Source: Opacimonas sp040514355 (GTDB lineage Bacteria > Pseudomonadota > Gammaproteobacteria > Enterobacterales > Alteromonadaceae). Taken from it: 13,169 nt of DNA. The notes below the pieces were generated by a model. That model did no database searches and had not been told where the DNA came from. It saw only the letters and a program-made list of their open reading frames with translations. A program made the position numbers and the translations under genes. Location: NCBI GenBank assembly GCA_040514355.1, contig JBEVCF010000029.1:1-13169 (forward strand). The letters run 5' to 3'. Position 1 is the stretch's first letter; each line of letters opens with the position of its first letter. This document shows positions 1 through 6,505 of this stretch, one piece after another.

Positions 1-310
1 CTAATTTTACTTTCATCCCCATTTTTTCTAGCAAAGCTTTGATCTTATCGCGCGCATCTCCTTGAATTTCTATCGTGTTGTCTTTGACAGCACCGCCACA
101 ACCACAGGTTTGTTTTAATTGCTTACAGATTTTTTTTAAATCGTGCTGGGTATGGTCAATACCAGTAATAACACTCATACCTTTGCCTTTTCGCCCCTTT
201 GTTTCTTTGCGGATCCGAACAATCCCATCGCCTGTGAAGTGAGGTTTACTGTTGTCATGGCTAGGGCGGATACGGCCTGTTTCTGTGCTGTACACAAGGT
301 TGTCACTCAT
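1..310 (-). CDS. yciH: SUI1/eIF1-family translation factor YciH, 3' end cut by window edge
   Basis: The complement of 310-2 reads as 103 codons, starting MSDNLVYSTETGRI. It has the family core KGRKGKGMSVITGI (about residues 38-51), the cysteine-glycine cluster CGCGGAVKD (69-77) and the ending EIQGDARDKI...MGMKVKL. This matches E. coli YciH almost end to end. That protein is 108 residues and ends MKVKLAGG, so only about three codons and the stop are missing at the left edge. YciH is a bacterial homologue of eukaryotic eIF1 and is thought to influence fidelity of translation initiation; its in vivo role is not settled. A GGA lies nine bases before the ATG (rev-comp of 320-322). The gene diverges from fbpA across a 97-base gap that holds a Fur box, so iron could affect it, but that is inference. 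Confidence 0.93.
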   Translation of the reverse strand, partial: MSDNLVYSTETGRIRPSHDNSKPHFTGDGIVRIRKETKGRKGKGMSVITGIDHTQHDLKKICKQLKQTCGCGGAVKDNTIEIQGDARDKIKALLEKMGMKVKL

Positions 311-345
311 AGCTAGAATTCCATAGTAATAATATGCTTTTTGAT

Positions 346-364
346 ATTGCGAATAATTCTCAAT
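346..364. promoter_or_regulatory. Fur box upstream of fbpA
   Basis: The 19-base sequence attgcgaataattctcaat is a near-perfect inverted repeat centred on A355. The arms differ only at one symmetric pair and the centre. In the 7-1-7 view (TGATAATnATTATCA) it matches 11 of 14 positions, and it is closer still to the TGAGAATnATTCTCA form common in gammaproteobacteria. It overlaps the predicted fbpA -35 element, so Fe2+-Fur bound here would be expected to block fbpABC transcription. It also lies about 36 bases before the yciH start and could touch that promoter. Confidence 0.8.
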
Positions 365-375
365 ACGGTTATTAT
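348..375 (+). promoter_or_regulatory. Predicted sigma-70 promoter of fbpABC
   Basis: TTGCGA (348-353) and TATTAT (370-375) are separated by 16 bases, giving a reasonable -35/-10 pair. The -35 hexamer lies inside the Fur box, the usual arrangement for Fur repression. Transcription would start near 382, about 25 bases before the TTG start codon. This was picked by eye, and other hexamer pairs in this AT-rich gap are possible. Confidence 0.5.
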
Positions 376-381
376 TTAATC

Positions 382-392
382 CGAATTATTCG
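382..392. promoter_or_regulatory. Possible second Fur half-site or weak Fur box
   Basis: cgaattattcg is a perfect 11-base palindrome centred on T387. Its core GAATTATTC is the reverse complement of GAATAATTC in the main Fur box, 32 bases upstream. The full 7-1-7 match is weak (about 8 of 14). It falls at the predicted transcription start, where a second Fur dimer could strengthen repression. Confidence 0.35.
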
Positions 393-407
393 TACAGGAC
401 AATACCA

Positions 408-1418
408 TTGAACACGCGTATTTTAAAACTCTTATCTGTTTTTGTCATGGCAACCGTTGCTTCTCCAGTTTTAGCGGAAGGAGAGTTAAATATATACTCA
501 GCTCGCAAAGAAGCACTGATTAAGCCATTGTTGGACAAGTTCGCTGCACAATATGATATCAAGATTAATCTTGTTACAGGTAAAGCTGATACATTGATCG
601 CACGTTTGCAAAACGAAGGACAGTTTTCCCCTGCAGACGTATTATTAACCACAGATGTGGGTAGGTTACATCGCGCCAAAGTGCTAGGTTTAACCCAAAC
701 CATTGACTTAGCTTCTTTTCCTAAGAGTTCATTTCACGATCCCGAACAACACTGGGTGGCCTTAACCAAGCGCGCACGGCCAATTATGGTCGCAGCAGAT
801 CGCGTTGATCCGAGTAACATAACGTCGTATGAAGATCTGACTAAACCAGAGTATAAAGGGCGTATTTGTGTCCGTTCTTCTGCTAATATTTACAATCAAT
901 CTATGGTGGCTGCTCTGATTGCACAAAAAGGTGAAGCTTATGCTGAAGCTTGGGCCAAAGGATTGGTGCAAAACTTTGCTCGCAAACCACAAGGAGGGGA
1001 CCGAGATCAAGTGAAAGCAATGGCCGCTGGTGTATGTGATATCGCACTTGTTAACACTTATTACTTAGCTGCCATGTATGATGCTGATGAAGTACAACAA
1101 ACCGCAGCCAAATCAGTGACCGTTGTGTGGCCAAATCAAGCGGATCGGGGCACCCATGTCAACATTTCAGGTATTGCTATCACCAAACACAGCCGCAATG
1201 CGGATAATGCCCGGGCTTTAGTTGAATTTATGCTAACACCTGAGGCGCAGTCATGGTATGGTAGCGCCAATCATGAATATCCGATTGATATGCAAATTAC
1301 TTGGTCAGACAGGCTTACAACCTTTGGTCAGTTTAAAGGTGAAGCAATAGCAATCGAACAGGTTGGTCAACTCAATGCCAAAGCCGTTAAAGTAATGGAC
1401 AGAGCAGGGTGGTTGTAA
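408..1418 (+). CDS. fbpA: Periplasmic ferric-iron binding protein of an ABC transporter (FbpA/IdiA/FutA family)
   Basis: This 336-residue protein is predicted to bind Fe3+ in the periplasm and deliver it to the permease encoded next. Residues 1-23 form a signal peptide with a probable cut after VLA, leaving a mature start EGELNIYSARKE. The strand with Tyr30, the Tyr162 region (SANIYNQS) and the paired tyrosines Tyr218-Tyr219 (VNTYYLA) match the tyrosine iron ligands known in the FbpA/FutA family, and I see the full set. The start is a TTG: AGGA at 396-399 sits eight bases upstream, and this start gives a complete signal peptide, whereas the next in-frame ATG (codon 14) would cut into it. The gene is first in fbpABC, directly behind a Fur box, so induction by iron shortage is likely. 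The small hairpin after the stop may favour its message over the permease message. Family assignment is firm; the exact metal complex carried is inferred. Confidence 0.93.
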   Translation: MNTRILKLLSVFVMATVASPVLAEGELNIYSARKEALIKPLLDKFAAQYDIKINLVTGKADTLIARLQNEGQFSPADVLLTTDVGRLHRAKVLGLTQTIDLASFPKSSFHDPEQHWVALTKRARPIMVAADRVDPSNITSYEDLTKPEYKGRICVRSSANIYNQSMVAALIAQKGEAYAEAWAKGLVQNFARKPQGGDRDQVKAMAAGVCDIALVNTYYLAAMYDADEVQQTAAKSVTVVWPNQADRGTHVNISGIAITKHSRNADNARALVEFMLTPEAQSWYGSANHEYPIDMQITWSDRLTTFGQFKGEAIAIEQVGQLNAKAVKVMDRAGWL

Positions 1419-1434
1419 CCTATATGCAATAGGT
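1418..1434 (+). repeat. Small inverted repeat in the fbpA-fbpB gap
   Basis: ACCTAT (1418-1423), a five-base loop and ATAGGT (1429-1434) form a perfect 6-bp stem immediately after the fbpA stop codon. The right arm can instead pair with ACCT at 1439-1442 (AGGT-ctgt-ACCT), so two mutually exclusive hairpins are possible ahead of the fbpB start at 1448. There is no T-run, so it is not an intrinsic terminator. It could limit 3' decay of fbpA mRNA or tune fbpB translation. Confidence 0.35.
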
Positions 1435-1447
1435 CTGTACCTGCGTT

Positions 1448-3070
1448 ATGTCTGCGCTTAAATTAAATCGCCGTTGGTTTTATCTCAGTTTGGGCTGCTG
1501 TGTTTTGGCAGTCCTCCCTTTATTGTCGATTTATTTTTCATTTTCGCAATTTTCCCTCGCATTATGGCAGCACTTAACGACCACCACACTTGGGTTATAT
1601 ATCAGTAATAGCATGATACTGGCTGTGGGGGTAGCATTGTGCTCTGCAACGTTTGGGGTCAGCACGGCCTGGCTCGTTACTCAGTATCGCTTTCCGGGGG
1701 TCAGTTGGCTGCAATGGGCCATGTTATTGCCCATGGCTATGCCCGCATATATTATCGCTTATACGTATACCGGAATGTTAGATGTCGCTAGTCCGCTACA
1801 ATTTTGGATCCGCCAAACGTTTAACTTAACCGGTTCGGTTTTACCTGAAATACGCTCCTTACCCGGGGCCATTTTGATGTTGAGTTTGGTGTTATTTCCC
1901 TATGTATTTTTGTTGGCAAAGACAGCGTTTAACGATCAGCGTCAAAATTTGCGAGACGTCTCCGCTTCATTAGGCGTAACAGGGACAGCCTTTTTTGTCA
2001 AAGTAGCCCTACCCATAGCTCGACCAGCGATATTTACCGGAGTGGCTTTGGTCGTGATGGAAACACTTGCCGATTACGGTACCGTTCAGTACTTTGGGGT
2101 ATCTACTTTTACTACCGGGATCTTTAGGACTTGGTTTGGTATGGGGGAGATGGCGCTTGCCAGTCAGTTGTCAGCCATTTTGGCTACCTGTGTTTTGTTG
2201 TTACTGTTTTGGGAAAGGTATTTACGACGCAATATGGCGTTTTATCAAACCACCCAAAGTCGACGCATCGAGCCACGCAATTTATCCTTTGTGCATCGAT
2301 GGTTGTGTGCCCTTTATTGCATTGGCTTATTGAGTATTGCATTTGTCATTCCTGTCAGTCAGTTAGCTGTTTGGGCTTGGCAAAGTGTGTCTTCGGATGT
2401 CCTTGATGGCTATAGCTCATTATTATTCACTACCATTGGCTTGGCATTGTTAGCGAGTGTGCTAACTGTGAGTGTCGCGATCCTATTATCCTACGCACAG
2501 CGAATCACCGGTCAGGCACGCGTAGTGACGATGAATCAAATCGCTGGAATTGGCTACGCCATTCCCGGTACAGTCATTGCTGTGGGGGTGTTAGTGCCCT
2601 TTGGGTGGTTAGATCAACAACTCAACCAATTGTCATTTGCATGGTTTAACCACTATGTTGGTCTAATTTTTTCTGGCACTCTGTTTGTATTGATCTTTGC
2701 ATACGTTGTACGTTTTTTAAGTGTGGCAATGCACAACACCCAAAGTGGATTGGAGCGGATCAAGCCCAATATGGATGATGCGGCGTTATCTTTGGGTAAA
2801 TCGCGTTTTGCGGTATTTACTCACGTGCATGTCCCTTTGTTACGAGGTGCGTTATTCTCAGCGCTACTATTGGTATTTGTGGATGTACTCAAGGAACTCC
2901 CGGCTACGTTGATTTTACGCCCGTTTAATGTCAATACTCTAGCGGTCAAGGCGTTTGAATACGCCTCAGATGAGCGTCTTATGGATGCCGCACTACCGTC
3001 CATTACGATTGTTTTGGTAGGTATTGTGCCTGTTATTTTACTTACGCGTGCCATGCGCATGCGCTCATAG
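1448..3070 (+). CDS. fbpB: Ferric-iron ABC transporter permease, two fused membrane domains (FbpB type)
   Basis: This 540-residue inner-membrane protein has roughly twelve hydrophobic segments in two similar halves. Each half carries the cytoplasmic EAA loop through which permeases contact their ATPase: about residues 169-190 (RDVSASLGV...VALPIARPA) and about 443-464 (DDAALSLGKSRF...VHVPLLRGA). A single chain with two such domains is typical of the FbpB/HitB/SfuB iron permeases, so it probably forms the whole channel without a second subunit. It follows fbpA by 29 bases, and its stop directly abuts the ATPase gene. The ribosome site is weak: an AGG at 1431-1433 lies about 14 bases from the ATG, within the inverted repeat. 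Translation may therefore be low or coupled to fbpA. Substrate is inferred from fbpA and the Fur box; thiamine or phosphonate permeases of the same fold are less likely. Confidence 0.9.
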   Translation: MSALKLNRRWFYLSLGCCVLAVLPLLSIYFSFSQFSLALWQHLTTTTLGLYISNSMILAVGVALCSATFGVSTAWLVTQYRFPGVSWLQWAMLLPMAMPAYIIAYTYTGMLDVASPLQFWIRQTFNLTGSVLPEIRSLPGAILMLSLVLFPYVFLLAKTAFNDQRQNLRDVSASLGVTGTAFFVKVALPIARPAIFTGVALVVMETLADYGTVQYFGVSTFTTGIFRTWFGMGEMALASQLSAILATCVLLLLFWERYLRRNMAFYQTTQSRRIEPRNLSFVHRWLCALYCIGLLSIAFVIPVSQLAVWAWQSVSSDVLDGYSSLLFTTIGLALLASVLTVSVAILLSYAQRITGQARVVTMNQIAGIGYAIPGTVIAVGVLVPFGWLDQQLNQLSFAWFNHYVGLIFSGTLFVLIFAYVVRFLSVAMHNTQSGLERIKPNMDDAALSLGKSRFAVFTHVHVPLLRGALFSALLLVFVDVLKELPATLILRPFNVNTLAVKAFEYASDERLMDAALPSITIVLVGIVPVILLTRAMRMRS

Positions 3071-3079
3071 GTGTGCTGT

Positions 3080-4114
3080 ATGTTAGCTTTACGAAACGTT
3101 TCTGTGATCCTTGGGGATAAACTGATTAACCGCGACATTGATCTCACGTTAGAAACGGGTGACATTGGTTGTTTGTTAGGGCCATCCGGTTGCGGTAAAA
3201 CCACATTATTACGTGCGATTGCAGGATTTGCTCCAGTTAGTAATGGCGAGATTGTCATTGGTGAGCATCTGGTCAGTTCACCTAAACAGCACCTTGCCAT
3301 CACTAAACGCAAAGTGGGTGTCGTGTTTCAAGATTTTGCACTGTTCCCTCACCTTACCGTCACTGAAAACATCCAGTTTGGATTGAGCCACCTCGACTCT
3401 CGACAGCAACAAGCACGAGTGCAAGAGTTATTACAACTCACGCAATTAGAAGAATACAGTAGCGTCTACCCACACACGCTTTCAGGCGGCCAACAACAGC
3501 GGGTTGCAATTGCCCGTGCACTCGCCCCCAAACCTGAACTACTGTTGTTGGATGAGCCTTTTTCTGCACTCGATCCTGAATTACGAGAAACGCTTGCTAA
3601 AGATATTAAGTGGATCCTCAAACACGAAAAGGTCACCGCTTTGCTCGTGACCCATGATCAGACTGAAGCATTTACTATTGCTGATAAAATCGCCGTACTC
3701 GCTAAAGGTAGCGTGGAGCAATTTGCATCGGCTTATGATTTGTATCACGAACCAGCTACGCGTTTCGTCGCGAATTTTATTGGAGAAGGCAAGTTTATCC
3801 GCGCTATCCAAATTGATCCGACCACACTGCAAACGCAGCTTGGGAATTTCACTATTCCAGACAGTGAGGCAACGGTTAATCAGGCTTTTTCATTACTGGT
3901 GCGACCCGATGATATATTGCATGATGACGCATCAAGCTTTTCTGCCACGGTGACAGAGAGAGCGTTTCGCGGTGCGCATATTCTATATGGCTTGGCTTTG
4001 GATGGGGATTACCAAGAGCGTGTGCTGTGTCTAGCACCAAGTCATCACGATCACAAAGTGGGAGAACAATTTGGGATCCGCTTGGAGCTAGAACACATTA
4101 TTTACTTTTCTTAA
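3080..4114 (+). CDS. fbpC: Ferric-iron ABC transporter ATPase (FbpC type)
   Basis: This 344-residue ATPase powers the FbpB channel from the cytoplasmic side. All nucleotide-binding motifs are intact: Walker A GPSGCGKTT (34-42), Q-loop Gln84 in VVFQDFALFP, signature LSGGQ (134-138), Walker B LLLLDEP (154-160), D-loop SALD and H-loop His192 in VTHDQTEA. After about residue 230 there is a C-terminal regulatory region of the length seen in FbpC and related importers (LVRPDDI, residues about 273-279). I chose the ATG at 3080 because AGG (3069-3071) lies eight bases before it. An in-frame GTG at 3071, directly after the fbpB stop, would add three residues. The gene ends in a TTAA whose other strand is the stop of the convergent receptor gene, leaving no room for a terminator between them. 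Confidence 0.93.
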   Translation: MLALRNVSVILGDKLINRDIDLTLETGDIGCLLGPSGCGKTTLLRAIAGFAPVSNGEIVIGEHLVSSPKQHLAITKRKVGVVFQDFALFPHLTVTENIQFGLSHLDSRQQQARVQELLQLTQLEEYSSVYPHTLSGGQQQRVAIARALAPKPELLLLDEPFSALDPELRETLAKDIKWILKHEKVTALLVTHDQTEAFTIADKIAVLAKGSVEQFASAYDLYHEPATRFVANFIGEGKFIRAIQIDPTTLQTQLGNFTIPDSEATVNQAFSLLVRPDDILHDDASSFSATVTERAFRGAHILYGLALDGDYQERVLCLAPSHHDHKVGEQFGIRLELEHIIYFS

Positions 4115-6273
4115 AAAGTATAGCGATAGCCGATTTGCACGCCGCGAGGTTTGCCAACCTGAATACCACCGTGTTGACGGGTAGCGATGTACGTTTTGTC
4201 GGTAATGTTATCCATTACCATATAAACCTGTTGCTGACGATCAATCGTGTATTGCGCAGATACGTTAACTAGCCCGCGTGAAGGCACTTTGTCAGCTGCG
4301 GCAATAGCGCCTGAACCCGCTGTTGTGCGCATTGCATCCATGTATTGATACGACACCAAAACATGCCAGTCAGAACCGCGCACACCGGTCTCCAGTTGGA
4401 ACATCGTCTCGGGTAAATAAGGTAGGCTATCTCCTGCATTCACATCGCCCCAACTATCTAACTCAGAGGAGAAACTCTCAGTAAATTTAGCTGTTGCAGA
4501 GGTGTAATTCACGGATATAGGGATTTGGATACGGCCAAGTTGCCATGCAACGCTCGCACTGGCTTCAATGCCATCAATATCGACTTGACCTGCATTGTAC
4601 TGATTACCTATCAACTCATCATCACAACCTTGTGATGCGGTACAGTTACCGTGTAAGTTATCCAAGCGAGTCATGTAGTAAATTACTTCAGCATTGAAAT
4701 TATCACGGCTAAAGCGCAAGCCTGCTTCGTAGTTCCAACCTTCTTCTTGGTCGGCATTTTGGTTACCGGGTGAGGGGGGCGCAAAGGCTTTTTGTACACC
4801 GCCTAACAACACCAAATCGTCAGAACTTTGATAAGTAAAACCAATTGCAGGCAAGACGGCACTGACCGAGTTATCACGCTGACTTGGACTCGCGGTACGT
4901 TGAGGGTCTGTTTTACCCCAATCATCTCGGTGTAAGTCGACTTTTTCGTAGCGTACCCCTGCTTTGACTGTTAAATCTTGGTAAGTATAAGTATCGTGTA
5001 CAAAAGCACTAATAGCTTTAGCCGAATCAATCCGATTTGAGTCTGTGCCCGGTGTGCCACGACTGGTGATAGTCATCGTTCTGTCCAGTCCTAGAACATA
5101 CTTGTCTACCCACTGAAATCGGTCCATGTCGTCTTCGTGCAAACGCAAGCCCAAACGCAGATCGTGATAGTCGCTACGAACGGCTAATTCACTTTGGATC
5201 CCACGCGATAGATATTTACGGTTGTTGGCTTTGATTTGGACTTCAGGTAATGCCGTACCGACGTACGTAGCATTATCAATTTGTGCAGCAATCTCTTCAG
5301 CACCAGAGCCCAAACTACGTCCACCAACTTTACTGACTTTATACCAATTCCGCGCAAAATCGTTTTGGTAGGCAATCACACTTACATCCACTTGGTCGTT
5401 AATGAACCAGTCGTAATGGATACTAAAATGGGTATGCTCAGTCGTCATCTCATCGTTTTGTGAAGCACTGTAGCGTTGCAACGGTGCATTAATATAATCA
5501 GAATCAAGGAGTCCTAGATATGTCTCGTCTGAAGACTCTTCAGAATACTTAGCTTTAAATTCTAAATGATGCTGTTTCGCACTATCTAAATAACTCTCAA
5601 ATTTACCCAAGAGATCGGTTTTAGCAAACCCTGTATCACCAGGTGCATTCAGGGCTTTGAATCCATCTGCGCGATAGTCGAAAACTTCTGCAACATAGCC
5701 TTTTTGCTCGTCTTGACCGCCTGCAAACGTATGAACTTTAGTAAAGCCGTCACTGCCAAGTGCAATATCAACTTTACCAGCAAAATCAGCATCGGGCACT
5801 TCACGAGAAACCAAGTTGATTACACCACCTGAGGTGCGCGGTCCGTATTTAATACTCGAACCACCTTTGAGCACTTCAATCGCACTCATACGGCCAATCG
5901 TAGGAAAGTAGTAGGCTGCTGGTGAAGCATATGGGGCCGGTGCAGCTAACACACCATCTTCCATTACAGTAATCTTTTCTGAACGGTCGGCTGAGTTACC
6001 ACGCATCCCAATATTAGGACGTAACCCATAGCCATCTTCTTCAACAAAATATACGCCCGGCGCTTTAGCTAGTACTCGACTAATATCGGTAATAGCATAA
6101 TTTTCAAGTGTCTCTTGGTCAATAAATGCGTTTGAGCCTGGTAAGTTATCAACGGCAGCTTTTGAACCGATAATTTTGATCTGTTCAATACGGCTTGTTG
6201 AATCAACTGCAGTAGCAAGGCTGGGAGCCGATAAAGAAAGTGCCACAGAGGTGGCGAGTAATGTGTATTTCAT
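4111..6273 (-). CDS. TonB-dependent outer-membrane receptor, FecA-like ferric-chelate importer
   Basis: This 720-residue beta-barrel receptor should import a ferric chelate across the outer membrane using TonB energy. It has a signal peptide (cut near residue 22, SLATA), a TonB-box-like stretch around 28-36 (IEQIKIIG), and a plug domain with GLRPNIGMRG (83-92) and MEDGVLAAPAPY (104-115). Next come VEVLKGG-type and YGPRTSGGVINLVSRE motifs (about 132-158), then the barrel, ending in Tyr-Thr-Phe as outer-membrane proteins do. The plug motifs are those of the FecA ferric-citrate family. There is no extra N-terminal signalling domain, so it is not a FecA-type transducer. Barrel residues GNCTASQGCDDE hold two cysteines that could form a loop disulfide. 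The ATG at 6273 has GAG nine bases upstream; an ATG at 6282 would add MHT but lacks a ribosome site. A Fur box overlaps its promoter. Its convergent location next to fbpABC suggests that system takes up the released iron. The actual ligand cannot be read from sequence. Confidence 0.9.
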   Translation of the reverse strand: MKYTLLATSVALSLSAPSLATAVDSTSRIEQIKIIGSKAAVDNLPGSNAFIDQETLENYAITDISRVLAKAPGVYFVEEDGYGLRPNIGMRGNSADRSEKITVMEDGVLAAPAPYASPAAYYFPTIGRMSAIEVLKGGSSIKYGPRTSGGVINLVSREVPDADFAGKVDIALGSDGFTKVHTFAGGQDEQKGYVAEVFDYRADGFKALNAPGDTGFAKTDLLGKFESYLDSAKQHHLEFKAKYSEESSDETYLGLLDSDYINAPLQRYSASQNDEMTTEHTHFSIHYDWFINDQVDVSVIAYQNDFARNWYKVSKVGGRSLGSGAEEIAAQIDNATYVGTALPEVQIKANNRKYLSRGIQSELAVRSDYHDLRLGLRLHEDDMDRFQWVDKYVLGLDRTMTITSRGTPGTDSNRIDSAKAISAFVHDTYTYQDLTVKAGVRYEKVDLHRDDWGKTDPQRTASPSQRDNSVSAVLPAIGFTYQSSDDLVLLGGVQKAFAPPSPGNQNADQEEGWNYEAGLRFSRDNFNAEVIYYMTRLDNLHGNCTASQGCDDELIGNQYNAGQVDIDGIEASASVAWQLGRIQIPISVNYTSATAKFTESFSSELDSWGDVNAGDSLPYLPETMFQLETGVRGSDWHVLVSYQYMDAMRTTAGSGAIAAADKVPSRGLVNVSAQYTIDRQQQVYMVMDNITDKTYIATRQHGGIQVGKPRGVQIGYRYTF

Positions 6274-6305
6274 TGTGTGCATCTCATGTGTTTAGTGTAG
6301 TGAGG

Positions 6306-6334
6306 ATTAAAACACAAATGTAAATAAGAATCAA
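6306..6334 (-). promoter_or_regulatory. Predicted sigma-70 promoter of the TonB-dependent receptor gene
   Basis: On the minus strand TTGATT (6334-6329) and TTTAAT (6311-6306) are exactly 17 bases apart. The -35 hexamer lies within the Fur box. Transcription would begin near 6299, about 26 bases before the favoured start codon. Confidence 0.6.
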
Positions 6335-6341
6335 TCTCATT
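6323..6341. promoter_or_regulatory. Fur box upstream of the TonB-dependent receptor
   Basis: Read on the minus strand, aatgagattgattcttatt matches the gammaproteobacterial Fur consensus TGAGAATnATTCTCA at 12 of 14 positions around the centre at 6332. The arms are 7 of 9 complementary. It covers the predicted -35 element of the receptor gene, which argues for iron-Fur repression. Confidence 0.75.
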
Positions 6342-6430
6342 TGCAACAAAAAAATAAGATTAGGTGCTCAGGCTCACTAAAAAACGTCACTGTATAGAGG
6401 ATTATTTTTTGTCTGATCCCGGTGTTTGTT

Positions 6431-6459
6431 GTGCATTGTGTCTTGCATTCGTTTATACT
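6431..6459 (+). promoter_or_regulatory. Predicted promoter of the aspS-nudB-ruvCAB operon
   Basis: TATACT (6454-6459) is a good -10 hexamer. A -35 is weak: GTGCAT (6431-6436) at 17 bases, or TTGTGC (6429-6434) at 19. Transcription from here would start near 6466, leaving about 40 bases of leader before the aspS ATG. The rest of the gap 6283-6505 holds only the receptor promoter and Fur box; no hairpin terminator was seen. Confidence 0.45.
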
Positions 6460-6505
6460 ACCGCCCAATAAAAATTGTGAATTAATGATTGTTTTAGGGT
6501 TTTTC

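Noticed and set aside
386..703. 105-codon minus-strand frame opposite fbpA
   Set aside because: It is antisense to the signal peptide and N-terminal domain of a clear binding protein and spans its promoter region. No homology or start signal was recognised.
2821..3312. 163-codon open frame on the minus strand across the fbpB-fbpC junction
   Set aside because: It is fully antisense to two well-supported genes, has no recognisable domain or ribosome site, and reads as low-order Arg/Ser-rich shadow sequence.
6422..6505. In-frame N-terminal extension of aspS from a GTG at 6422
   Set aside because: The 28 extra residues have no counterpart in E. coli AspS and would start upstream of the likely promoter -10 (6454-6459). 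The ATG at 6506 has AGGG six bases before it and gives the conserved MRTDYCG start.
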